Below, piece after piece: positions 12,605-25,000 of a stretch of DNA of 64,000 nucleotides. Below the pieces are notes generated by a model. That model was given only the letters and a program-made list of their open reading frames with translations. It was not told the DNA's origin and did no database searches. Each line of letters opens with the position of its first letter. Position 1 is the first letter of the stretch. Made by a program: the position numbers and the translations under genes. Origin of the DNA: Circinella umbellata (taxonomy: Eukaryota; Mucoromycota; Mucoromycetes; Mucorales; Lichtheimiaceae); the NCBI GenBank assembly GCA_025093555.1, contig JAIWNF010000022.1, positions 434,001 to 498,000 on the forward strand. The letters are read 5' to 3'.

Positions 12605-12817
12605 TTAAGTATTTGATATAAGAGGAGATGAATCACTTTTAACCTTGGATTTTTGAAACATTTTAATCACAAGACTTTGTATATACTGTCGCTGTGCAGC
12701 ACTATAAATAATACTAGGGGACAATAGTATAAACATGCCTTGCTGTATGAATGCCAGGGAAAGCAATCCGAGAACAAGGAGAAAGAGGAGTGGGAGGGAG
12801 GTTAGTCTAAGATACAT
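12605..12817 (-). CDS. Possible small membrane protein, 70 residues
   Basis: An intronless frame begins with ATG at 12817 and ends with TAA at 12605. The N-terminus is strongly hydrophobic (LPLLFLLVLGLLSLAFI, about residues 8-24), followed by a second apolar stretch (GMFILLSPSII) and a polar, basic tail with KMFQKSKVKS and Ser-rich residues. This could be one or two membrane spans with a cytosolic tail. Codon choice is mixed and not obviously random. I recognise no family. The position, 1.45 kb upstream of the MFS gene in an otherwise non-coding gap, neither supports nor excludes a real gene. A chance open frame remains possible. Confidence 0.35.
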   Translation of the reverse strand: MYLRLTSLPLLFLLVLGLLSLAFIQQGMFILLSPSIIYSAAQRQYIQSLVIKMFQKSKVKSDSSPLISNT

Positions 12818-14073
12818 TACTATACACTCTACTTGTTATAATAAAATATAATACTGTTATACACAATATGTAAGTATTCTAAAAACCTATTTTTATAAAC
12901 TGTTTCCCTTTTTTTTCCGTTTTCTATTAATATTGATAAACGTTTTATCAGAACCAAAAATACAGTGACAAAATAAAGTAATAATATTACCATTATTCGT
13001 GGTAACGATTATGATGATATACGGTAATAGTGTTCGTACTTATCTTGTGTCAGCTATTGCTGCAGCTATCACAATTGATAGTAACAATACTACGTACTTA
13101 TACTCAGTATAATTATACTGGTAGATTTACAACCTTCTTTGTTGCAAGACATCTATGATATTAATCAGCATAATTACCAGTATTCTTTGATGCGTTATAT
13201 TTGACAGTGGATCTGGATTATTAAACGTTATGAACACTATAGATCTAAACAGCTAGTTCACTTTTGTTGGGTGATTTTTTAGTAGAAGAAATATCTATTG
13301 CGCCTTTTATGGCACAAGATAACTGTGTATAACTGATAATATTATTCATTGGTAGTGATAAAATAGCAGACAAAGAAGTATCTTTGCTTTTTGTATGAGG
13401 CACTGATAATTTTTATTATTATTTAGTTTGTAGGTAAAGAGTAAGTGGGGGACGGGATGTTAGATGGAAAAAAAGAAATTATGGAAAAGTAAATCTGTTA
13501 TTGGAGAAAGCAACATTAACAGTTTTCTGAAAAGCACGACTGAGCGATTAGGCTACTTGAGGAAGGAAATGAAGCGTTGTCGTAGAGTAAAAAAAAAACA
13601 ATCTTATTTTCAATAAGCTCAAAACTAAGACTACCTTGTCAACAGCAATACCAACCCATAAGTAATATGCTAATAACATCAGTGACAACAATCACAATAC
13701 GAGCGATGAGTCAGAATTCGAAACATCTGATACGACTTCTAATACGGTGAGGCGGTTTTTTGACAACAAAGATTAATTATTAAGTTACGTATAAAATAGC
13801 GCGAATGATCTATTTAATAGTATGTAGTTACGTACGGCAATTTATCTATTTTTTCCCTTAAAAGAACAACATAATGCTCTCGTTGAGTATAATATTCATA
13901 ATGGAACAAAGTGCAGCGAGGTGATAATATAAAATGAAATTTATTCCGATGAATATCCATAAACGATTTCTTTTACAAATGTACATTTATATTCATATGT
14001 ATACATGACAAAAGCATTTTGAATGAATTATAATAATGTGTGATGAGGGGGTGAATAGAGTTATGACGGTTGT

Positions 14074-15162
14074 TTAAATGGATGGTAAAAGAGAAGTAGC
14101 CATCACACTATGTTGTTTGTTTTGTTGTTGAGAAAAAGGAGGATGGGTACGATATTCATATTGCACAGTATAAGTACTCCTTCTTTGAATCATAGGGCCT
14201 GGGTATAATGATAAATCAATAAGACATTCGCATAAATCACTATAATATTCCAATGAAGGGGGTAAAATCCATTCTAGCGAAAGATACTTAAGATTTGGTA
14301 ATGATTGAATTAGTTCACAAAGTTTTTGAATATCCAGAAAATCATCCACGTAGGCCAATTCGAGTCGTATCAGGCTTTTCATATTTAATCGTATTAATGC
14401 TTCTACATCTTGGTCCATTAAAAGTGAATCCTGGATTGCTGCACAAAGGGATAAATAAGGCCGTGTGTGTAATACCAATTGAGTACATTTTGCAAATGAT
14501 ACCAAGAGGGAGTATAAATGGTATGGATGGCATGGTCGGTAATTAGTTAATTTTACATGACCAGAAAAATCAGTTGGTATAGATGGTGATAAAATATAGT
14601 TATCGCTATCGTTGTTGTTATTATCATTTCGGTCGAATAATCGGACCCCTTCAGTGATTTGATCAAATTCCATTACAAGTTCTGTAAGACGTGGGAATAA
14701 TTTTTCCAAGGTGACAGCCATTGAGTGAATATGTTGTTTCTTTTTTGTTCTTCCTTGCTGTTCATTATCACTATCATCATTGGAAAAATAAATGTGGTTA
14801 TTTTCTTCTTCAATTTGTATTCGTTCTTCTTCTTCTTCTTCTTCTTCTTCTAGTAAGTCCCATCCAGAGAGAATATGGCCCATAGATGTAACAGCATATC
14901 GTGAAAGTGTTCTTTGTGAATGATCAACAATAGAAACGGAACGCATGTATCGACTTGCACGTTCAGAATATAATTTGTTTTTGAAGAGTTTTGATGATAG
15001 CGCAAAAAGCTCGCTTGGTTTTGTAATAGAGATTTCTTGATACACCGCAGGTAACATTGACCAATAGCAATGGTTGCATGTTATTGCCAATGCACCAGCA
15101 CTTTCTGCTGTGAGATAGGTACTTATACAAGAAAGTAATTCAGATGGTAATTTTTGGAGCAT
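14074..15162 (-). CDS. F-box protein
   Basis: A single intronless frame encodes 362 residues. The N-terminus (KLPSELLSCISTYLTAESAGALAITC) is an F-box, which binds Skp1 in SCF ubiquitin ligases and selects substrates. Behind it come an acidic Glu run (about residues 108-117, encoded by a GAA/GAG repeat) and a Ser/Asp/Asn-rich linker. The C-terminal half is Leu-rich (SLIRLELAYVDDFLDIQKLCELI..LPNLKYLSLEW), suggestive of degenerate leucine-rich repeats. The target cannot be predicted. It lies 256 bp downstream of the Lon gene on the same strand, and no promoter element was recognised between them. The start is the first ATG of the frame and sits right before the F-box. Confidence 0.85.
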   Translation of the reverse strand: MLQKLPSELLSCISTYLTAESAGALAITCNHCYWSMLPAVYQEISITKPSELFALSSKLFKNKLYSERASRYMRSVSIVDHSQRTLSRYAVTSMGHILSGWDLLEEEEEEEEERIQIEEENNHIYFSNDDSDNEQQGRTKKKQHIHSMAVTLEKLFPRLTELVMEFDQITEGVRLFDRNDNNNNDSDNYILSPSIPTDFSGHVKLTNYRPCHPYHLYSLLVSFAKCTQLVLHTRPYLSLCAAIQDSLLMDQDVEALIRLNMKSLIRLELAYVDDFLDIQKLCELIQSLPNLKYLSLEWILPPSLEYYSDLCECLIDLSLYPGPMIQRRSTYTVQYEYRTHPPFSQQQNKQHSVMATSLLPSI

Positions 15163-15418
15163 AAGTTTAGTAATGAAACAAAAAAAAATGAAGAAGAAAA
15201 ACAGTAGAGAAATAATAAGGGAAACAATTTTGATTTTTATTTTTATTTTCTTCGTGCGCTTAATATATTATGGCAAATCTATTCTATGTTTCACTTTTTT
15301 CAGGAACCATTTAAAATTCACTATTTAATCAACTGAAACATAATTTCAGATAGCATCAAAAATACTTATTATTATTGAGAAAAAAATAGTATAATACATA
15401 TATTACTAAAAATATTAA

Positions 15419-18400
15419 TTATAAATGACTTGTATATCTTGTCGAACACTTCATAGTATGAAGACCATCATAATCAAAAATGGCTTCCACTGCGTCCCAT
15501 AAAGATTTACAATAAATAAATTTGATCGATTGACGAATATTTTCAGGTACATCTTGTAAGACTTCTCGCTGATTGGTTGCAGGTAAAAGAATACGCTCAA
15601 TTCCAGCTCGATGGGCTGAAATAACTTTTTCCTTGACCCCGCCAATGGCTCGAATTTGGCCCCGCAATGTAATCTCACCAGTCATTGCTGTTGTTTTAGG
15701 TACGGATTTACCCGATAGTAAAGATATGATAGCTGTTACCATGGTAATTCCTAATTGTTTATGCCTTTAGTATAAATATATTAAATAATAATATTATCAA
15801 TATCGGATTTCTATGTATTACTATATACCTGCTGAAGGCCCATCTTTCCGAATTGCTCCAGCAGCAAGGTGAATATGTAGATCCATATCAGATAAAAGTT
15901 CGTCCTTTCTTGAAGCGGTTAATCCCAAAGCATAAGCATTCGATTTGATCCACGAAAGTGCAATATAAGCCGACTCTTTAAGCACATCACCCAGTGAGCC
16001 TATAATCCGATGATTGTTTCATTAATGCATTTTTAGTTCCACCAAAAAAGAAAATATTGTGTGAAACAATAAAATACATATCAAAATGATACATACCAGT
16101 TAACGTCAATCGCCCCCGCCCTGGCATTTGGTTTACTTCAATAGGCAAAATACCACCCATACCACCTTGTGTATACGCTAATCCAAATACAACACCCGGT
16201 ACAGCTTCTTCACCATCTACCATGTCAAAATCATAAAGAGGAGCCTGGTAGAGAATATATCGTAATTTCTTATTAATCCGTCCTTCAACCACCAAAAAAA
16301 AAAAAGAATTGAAGAAAAGCACATATTTGATACATAATGTTAGAAAAGAAAAAAAAATACTTACACCTAAGATAACGTGTATATCATCAATCTCAATTTT
16401 CGGTTTCAAGTTAGATGAAAATAATACCGAAGATGGACAGGATCGAGACAATTGAAGCTGTTGTAACTTTTTGGTTTCACTTTTTTCTGCCATATCCGCA
16501 TATTCTTTACATCTGTATCGACATAAGCTTGCCATATTTCGATCCAGGTTGCGCACACCGCTTTCTTGAGTATAGTGCTCAATAATATAAAGCAAAGCGC
16601 TATCCGATAAAGTGATTCCCATCTTTCCAAGTCCATGTGCCTCTATCTGTTTTGGCCATAAATAGGATCGAGCAATATGCATTTTTTCATCTGTTGTATA
16701 TCCACTTAAATGAACCACTTCCATACGATCCAGTAAAGGTCCAGGGATGGATTCCATTGAATTGGCAGTGGCAATAAATAAAACTTGAGACAAATCGAAT
16801 GGGATATTTAAAAAGTGGTCCATAAATGATATATTTTGACTTGGATCCAACACTTCCAACATTGCAGCGGCTTTTTATATAGAACAATATTAGTTCGTTA
16901 ATTAATTTTTCTTTCCCTTCTTTTACGTAACAAGTATGTATAACTTGTTTTGTTTGTGATATATACCTGGATCACCTTGATTTGAATTTTGAACCATCTT
17001 GTCAATTTCATCTATAGAATAAATTAGTTAGCACTATACCACAGCAGACAGTTAATCGTCTTCTAAACTTCCCTCTACCCTTTCTTTATCATTTATTATT
17101 TACCGAGAAGAATGACTGGATTCTTGACACCACATTTTCTCATTCCATTTATAAGTAAACCTGGCATGGCTGCAACATAAGTTCTTCGATGACCACTATA
17201 TGAACGGTATGATTGAAAAAATATGAGCATTTTCTCCTTTTTTATATTCTTTTTCCACCATAAACACTTGTATCATTTACCGAATATCTGCTTCATCACG
17301 TATACTACCAAGCGACATTCTATAAAATTTTCGATTCAATGCTGTAGCAATAGACCGAGCAAGGGTTGTTTTACCTACACCAGGCTATAAATCATCCAAA
17401 GTTAATTATCTTTCGCCCCCTTTTTTCTTTATTGCACTATTTCTTCTAAATCCACAAGATTTTTTTTATATACTTACTGGTCCGACCAAACATAAAATAG
17501 GAGGACTGAGATCTTTTTTGACTTTAATGACGGAAAGGTATTCTAATATTCGGCGTTTAACTTGTCCTAAACTAATAATAATAATAATAATATATTGACA
17601 GAATAATATATATATTATGCATAAATATGCAAGTTTTCATGTAATTACTTGTAAATAAATAAAAGTAAAAAAAGTTTTGTTTACCCATAATGATCAGCAT
17701 CTAAATGTTTTTGTGCAACAGCAATACTAACATCATCAGTATAAGTTGTTGTTGCTGTTACTGATTGTTGTTGCCAGGGCAGGGAAGCCACCAGTTCTAA
17801 ATAACTACGCAAAATACCAGATTCAGGGGTGGAAGGTGTTAATTTACGAAGGCGTTTCAAATCTCTACTAACAACAGATGTTGCATAGGTTGGCAAGTTG
17901 GCTTGATTGAGTTGACGGACAAGATCAGCAAGTTCTTCATCATCTTCATTGGATGATGTTATTAGATTTGTTACGTTAGTATTACTAGTGTTGTTGTTGG
18001 TCTTGAAAATAATATTGTATGGATTATTATTTTTTCTTGTTGACCTTAATTGTTGTTGTGGCAACACGAGGTGATTGTTATGTTTACGTTCAATGCGATG
18101 AAACTGTGTATATACCAACATCATTTTTTTTTATTTGTCAGTATACAAAATATAATATGTTTTAGAAACAATAGACAAAGGAATCTTACTTGGTGTCTTA
18201 AATAAAATTCACGACGATGATGGTCAAGCGTTTGTTCAAGCGTTTGCTGCATTTCCGTAGACGTTCGTAATGTCTACATAAAGGGTATCAAAATAATAAT
18301 GATGTGTTGCATATATGATTAATATTATTATGGATAGAAATATGAACATTTATATATTATGCATTGTTTTCTAAACGGAAAAGTTCCGTGCATCTTTTAC

Positions 18401-19075
18401 CTGCAAATGGCAGCTGACCACCTTATTACCCAGTTCCAATAATTGTTGATAATGAACTGTTTCTAATGCAGATAATTTATCATCAAAAGTAGCTGACTCA
18501 GTAAGATAAAGCAAAAGACTGATAATACTAGGTAAAGGTTGATTTTCCATGCTTCTTGTCAATTGTGAAAGAATTACATCAGCAATCCCCAACTCTTGCA
18601 TTCTTGTTATGTACTCTTTGCATAATACATGGAATTGAGCTTCATTGGTTTCTTGATATATCTTGGTACTGGTGCACGCCTTGTTTTTGTTATATCCATT
18701 CTCTTCTTGTCCATTGTCATCGTCCATTACAAAATGATGTGTCAATAAGGCTTCAAAAAAGGTACCTTCGTGCACAATATCAGTAACGCGAGATCGACAT
18801 AAGCCTTGAACATGTAATACAGTAGTACCAAGAAGTGATTGGTCGACTTTTAGTATTTCAGCAGTACATCCAAAGTGATATAACCGACCTAAATCATCAT
18901 CCAAGCCAGCAATGGTATTACCCCTCGGGGTTTTCATTAAAGGAATACATACAATGAAGTCATTCTTGATCAAATGCTTAGCTTCAGCATCAGATAACAT
19001 ATAATTGGTAACAATAGATGGTAAAAGAACTTTATCATATAATGGAAGGATTGGAAGTCGATCAGGTAATGACAT
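15419..19075 (-). CDS. LONP2: Peroxisomal Lon protease homologue
   Basis: An ATP-dependent AAA+ serine protease for peroxisomal matrix quality control. Eleven exons on the minus strand (19075-18401, 18273-18190, 18103-17685, 17571-17478, 17384-17281, 17195-17104, 17011-16967, 16870-16367, 16282-16097, 15999-15829, 15750-15419) give 901 residues. The LON substrate domain covers residues 1 to about 225. The Walker A motif GPPGVGKT at about 423-430 is split between exons 4 and 5, and Walker B (VILLDEID) sits near 486-493. The protease dyad is Ser790 in DGPSAG and Lys833 in VKEK. There is no mitochondrial presequence. The last three residues are SHL, a permitted variant of the peroxisomal PTS1 signal, so I place it in peroxisomes rather than mitochondria. 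The start is the ATG at 19075; a frame extension to 19090 begins with TTG. It shares a short divergent promoter with the SCI1-like gene. Confidence 0.92.
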
Positions 19076-19449
19076 TATATACGGTATCAATACTAAATAT
19101 GAAATAGGAAAGAAAAAGGGAAAGGGAAAGAAAAGATGAAGCTAAAAAGAAGTATGGATATGTGTAAATATCTTACTTTTATTATCAATATTATTAACGG
19201 TGCTTGGCAGGTCCAATGCATATTATATTTCTAAAAGAACAATTTACATTTTACCCCTTGTTTTCATGATAGAAGCAACGACAAACCTCCTTGCAGTTTC
19301 CTCTCTTTTTAATTGTGTTAGTGCGGAATTTAACCCACTCTCCCTAAAAGTGAAAAATATATTAATGCTTATGTCGGTGAACGGAGCATTATTATTTGTG
19401 AACACACTTGTTTTTGTTTGCCACAACAACAACAACAATAACAATTATA
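19076..19449. promoter_or_regulatory. Short divergent promoter between Lon and the SCI1-like gene
   Basis: Only 374 bp separate the start codons of the minus-strand Lon gene and the plus-strand RS-rich gene. This is by far the shortest head-to-head gap in the window. It is purine/A-rich next to Lon and has an AAC repeat (CAACAACAACAATAACAA) just before the ATG at 19450. No heat-shock element with standard nTTCnnGAAn spacing was found; TTCTAAAAGAA near 19231 is spaced too widely. Confidence 0.6.
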
Positions 19450-20830
19450 ATGGGTCGATCGGATCGTTCCGTTGAACGCCACTCTTCATCTTCAAGGAGA
19501 AGATCGCGTTCACCATCGTCACGACGTGACCGATCACGTTCTCGTTCGCCTTCTTCACGTAGTAGAAGACATCATCGCCATCGATCTCCTTCTGTTGATA
19601 GTGAATCCGATCGTGGTAGTTCACGTAGACATCATCGTCGTCGTCATAGTTCACGTTCTGATCAGTAAGTATATACTATATTTTATGGATTGATCCCTAG
19701 AATTACAGCAAGTGTATTTATTCACCATTTGATAACGTATAAAGTAAGCATCGACGACGATCACGTTCAGTGTCTTCGGAGCCTTCTTCAGAAGATAGTT
19801 CGTCAGAAGATGACCGACGTAGTAGAAAGCGACACAAGAAAAGTTCTTCAAAAAAGAGCAGTAAAGACAAAAAACACAAGTCAAAGGTATGAAAGGTTAT
19901 TCTTAATTTCGTGAATGGATGAACATATGGTAACAGGTAAATAAAAAATAATCATTGTAAACATTTATTGAATGTTACAGAAAAAGTCGAAGAAGAAGAA
20001 AAAGAGTAGATTAGGTTCTGTTGGTAACGAATGGGGTAAATATGGTATTATCCATGAAGCAGAGTAAGTTACTTATTTCAATACATTTTTTTTCTTTGTG
20101 CTTTTCAATAAGCTTTTAACCCATATTTTGATATTTTATATGTAATGTAGTATTTTCACCAAAGAAGCAGTAAGTAGTATTATTTTTGTCATTATTATTA
20201 ATATTATTCTAGATTATGTATGGAACAAGTATATTTATGATAAGCATTATATAGGAATTTCAAGCATGGTTAATAGAAATTAAAAAGGCTGATATTATGA
20301 CATTACCACAATCGAAGCGCAAAGAAATGTTTATTGATTTTATGGATGGTAAAAGGAAAAAAAAAGAATATGGAACTATTAGAAGTTATGTTAGAAGATG
20401 GACTTATGTATAGTACATTTGAATATAGATTATAATACAGCAACAATGCCTCATGAAAAGTTCTATAACTTGGCAAAATGGGAAACACGTCAACATGCTA
20501 TGAGAATGGGTGAAAAGGTTCCAGAAGATACTTCATCCATAAATCTAATGAGAGATGAAGAAATCTTACGGTAAAAAGAATTATCCTTTTTTTATTTCTA
20601 TGGGAAAGAGAAAGGATTACTAATTATTATTATAACTGTTATTGATATTTAGTCAACAACATCGACAAGCTGCCGCAAGAGCTGCTTCCAGTAAACCAAC
20701 CTTACAGTTATCATCAGAACAATTGGAAGAACTTACTAAAGTGAATCGTGAACGTGTTCAAGCAGATCGTATGCGTAAATTAGGATTGACGCCAAAAGAA
20801 AGTATGGGTGTACGATATGAATATGAATAG
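19450..20830 (+). CDS. RS-rich nuclear protein with SCI1-like C-terminal domain
   Basis: Seven exons (19450-19664, 19745-19886, 19981-20063, 20151-20169, 20255-20348, 20429-20570, 20653-20830) encode 290 residues. The first third is an Arg/Ser domain with many RS, SR and RRSRSPS runs, typical of splicing-related proteins. A Lys/Ser-rich patch follows. The conserved C-terminal block has EWGKYGIIHEADIFTKEAEF, then QAWLIEIKKADIMTLP and DYNTATMPHEKFYNLAKWE. I associate this arrangement with the style cell-cycle inhibitor 1 (SCI1)-like family of nuclear proteins found in plants and fungi, whose molecular role is unclear. The tail (ERVQADRMRKLGL) is charged and probably helical. Exon 4 is only 19 nt. 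The family call is from memory of the motif pattern; the exon model is firm. Confidence 0.8.
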
Positions 20831-21275
20831 GAAAAAAAAAGTTTCATAGATCTATCATATATATGCGTGTTTCTTTCTTCTTCACTCCTTTTCATTTTGT
20901 ATTTTAAATAAAATGTTATCTTTTTTTGACAACAAAATGTTTCAATAAGTGGTTCTCATTTAATTTTTGAGTTTATGTCAATATGATTACTCTCAGAAGG
21001 AAAGAAAGAAAGAAAACAGTATGACACCATAACAGATACAGCAAACTATGACTATGTAAGAAAGAGTATTCGTTCGTGTGTGTATATATATATGTGTGTG
21101 TGTGTGTGTGCGTGTGAAAGAAAGGTATATAAAAGGAGAAAGATAATAGTGTTTCCTTATTCATTGTTAAGGATTTATGTTTTGCTTCGTTTTGAAGATA
21201 GCGAGATAAGAAAAAAAAGCAGAATGATTTCCCCCGAAGATGTGAATAGATGTGTGTATACGAGCAAAGTTTTTT
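20831..21275. other. Convergent intergenic region with TG microsatellite
   Basis: Lies between the 3' ends of the SCI1-like and AMMECR1 genes. It holds a (TG)n tract at 21093-21110 and AT-rich DNA. No gene is seen. Confidence 0.6.
21093..21110. repeat. (TG)n microsatellite
   Basis: Nine TG units preceded by a TA run. Confidence 0.85.
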
Positions 21276-22091
<816 letters not shown>

Positions 22092-25000
22092 CTAGGATAA
22101 AATTCAATCTGTTGAAAAAGTACAAAGGAAAAAGACAGTCGAAGAAAAAAAAAAGGTTAGAAAGAAAAGAAAGGGGAAAAAAGAAGATTTCCTGCAAAAA
22201 GCTTGTACGCTTTTGATACTCCGTTGTTTGGGATGGGTGCTTGAAAATAGTTAGTGAGACAATACTTTAAAAGGCAGATTCGATGGGTCATGTGCATATA
22301 TTTTATCAAGGTGGTCGCGGTGCCTGGTTTTTTTTGTTGTCACCCTTGTTATTCTTAGCAAATTACTATTGACAATAACTAAAATAAGGTGATGACGTAT
22401 AAATGCATACCGCAATATGAATTATATATTTGTATAGTAAATGATAAGAGTCGATAAGTCACCCAATACCTTTGCCGTTTATACAATTTCGATTCTGGTG
22501 TTTCAGATCTTTGATTTTAAAGTACATCATGGGTCTTTTGACTGAATATACTTTTTTGAGATTGATATACTTGTTACATATATTCAGAACTGTATATGTA
22601 TTGCTACAAAGCATCATATAGAGAATTTGGATAAGCTAGATGATGTTATTTGTACAGTGAAGCTGCGTATCACGATGAAGCCCCTATCTTTATTCATGGT
22701 ACGTAGCTATCAGCATGAACTTTTTATAAACTCGCAATAATACTTACCTCTGTTAACGCTACTGTATAAGGAATATGCTATGTGTATATCGTATAGTATA
22801 CATCTACTTATAAGATACGTGTAAAACTTTTGATGGAACAAATAATTTAACTATCATTTGATACATAAAATAAGAGGCACAAAAAATATAACTGCTGTGA
22901 CACTGTAAACATCTACCCATAGGTGTAGGCTAACTTTTATCTTCCACTCATTAGAACCATATTCACCCCGGTAACATAGAGAAAGAGAAAAAGCCATTGT
23001 GTTGGCAGGAACAGAAGTATAACAATATTGGGGCCTATTATAGTTAAAATAACTTTTCATAGATTGGCTCTCTTCACCTTCTAATGCCTAATAACTTTGC
23101 TGTTAAAACACCAACATGGAACTGTACCAAATGACAATCAGAAAATACTTTTATAAATGACGCGGCGAGGAAATAATAACCCAACATCTTGCTAAGCTAA
23201 GCATCATGTCTAATTGTAATTGACTCCAGCAAAATATGTGGAACAGTCTGTGATGCATGACGCGTTTCAGGCTGATGTAATAAATGGTACTCTACACACT
23301 CTGTTTGAGAGCGATTCAAAAATGAGACACATCAGGTATGAGGATACTTGAACACTTAACTTTGAACTGGTGCGGGACTTTTTTTTTACTTATCAAGTAG
23401 AACTGAACATTCCTCATTATTCTGAACCTTTAAAAGCTCAGAGTACTTAGTTAAAACATTATTTCTTCTATTAACTCTGATAGTGGTTCTTTAACCATAG
23501 ACTACTACCTATAAGTACAACTACGTATGGTTTGATAACTACAATACGCAATACCAGTCATGGAAAGGACGTGTACTATAGTACTACATGTATGAAGTGA
23601 AATCAGTAATTTAAATATGTATGCAAGCAAATGTTATCATATAACATTATTCAAAACCTCATATATACTATTGTTCGACTTACAGTATTGAAAAAAAAGT
23701 ATGTCCAGTAAAATTTCAAAAAAAAATTGTAAGTGTATGTTCATTGAAACTAACTGATTGTTGAGTTCGCAGGTTATAACGGAAGGATTTTTTTTCTCAC
23801 TTATGTCATGTATCAAAATTTGAGAAAACTAACTAAATGCATCAGATTTAAAATAGATACTTATATTTATATTTATATACATATGCGTATATGCATACAG
23901 AACATATCAAATTATGCATTTTTGGGATTATATGATTAGAATTATAGAAACATGTTAACTGAGAATATATAATAATTCTTTGAACAACCAAGCGTTTTTT
24001 TTGCCCCGTCACATATTAATGACAAACGATTCTCAAAGATTAACCTTTACAAAAGTTGATGGGCTGAATAAATGTTTTTTGCAGAGATTTCTAATCATAC
24101 TTATAAATTCCCATATTTTAGCGACAAAGAAAAAAAGATTTTCATCCATATCATTCGTAACTTGGGGAAGAAGTATCACACATAAAAATACCATGAGTCA
24201 GAAAATAATATACTTTTGATGGTTGAGTAAGAGTTTTTTTTGTCAATAGTATGGACAATAGGATCCAATTACAGGACAGATCAGAACTTATCTTTTTTTT
24301 TCACCTGTGTTACTAACAACTTATATTATCAAATAGTATTAGCCAACATCCAACATCCAAAACTGTAAACTTTATCTTTCTTCTAGCTCGAAAAATACCA
24401 AAGAATACAGCAGTAATCCAACTTCTGATATTTGCCAAAAAAAAAAAAAGTATCAAAAAAGCTACATAAGAACAATATACTCATCACGACCGACAAATTT
24501 ATATTGAACCGAACTGGTTTATCTTTTTATTTTCTCGTCACGACATAAACTTCTTTCATTACAAGCAAGCCCTTTTTTTAATAATTACTATTCTAGGTGC
24601 GAGTGTGTTTATTGTATATTAGTATATAAAACCACAAAACAATCATCATTTGATAATACCTTTACATGATTCATTACGTCTTTATGTTTTTTTAACAAAT
24701 CGGTAAAATAAAAACTCTAAAAACAGCCAACCACTCACTTTTTCAGTCCAATTATCACTAATTTCATGCATGATGGACATGTGACGCTTGATTGGTTTCT
24801 ATCAGGATTACCACCTGTCTAACTCACATCACCATAGCTACCATTATTATAATGCGCATATTTCCCACGGATTCGTCATTGTACCAAGTGATGCAAAAGA
24901 GTTATCCAAAAACTAAACCCTTATATGAATCATGGTTTTTTTTTTCTTTGCTGTAGCTCCGTTTTAATAGAACAAAGCTTACACATACCATTTCGGCTCT

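Larger units (their letters stand above)
11153..14073. other. 2.9-kb AT-rich intergenic region upstream of the MFS gene
   Basis: Apart from a possible small gene at 12605-12817 (listed separately) there is no convincing coding sequence. A (CA)n tract lies at 11700-11724. A 72-codon open frame at 11738-11956 starts with TTG and matches nothing I recognise. A TGAGTCA site (Gcn4/AP-1 type) occurs near 13707. TACGTA palindromes recur around 13091, 13786 and 13832. Confidence 0.5.

Noticed and set aside
19225..19245. Heat-shock element upstream of Lon (TTCTAAAAGAA)
   Set aside because: The spacing between TTC and GAA is 5, not the 2 bp required for a standard element.
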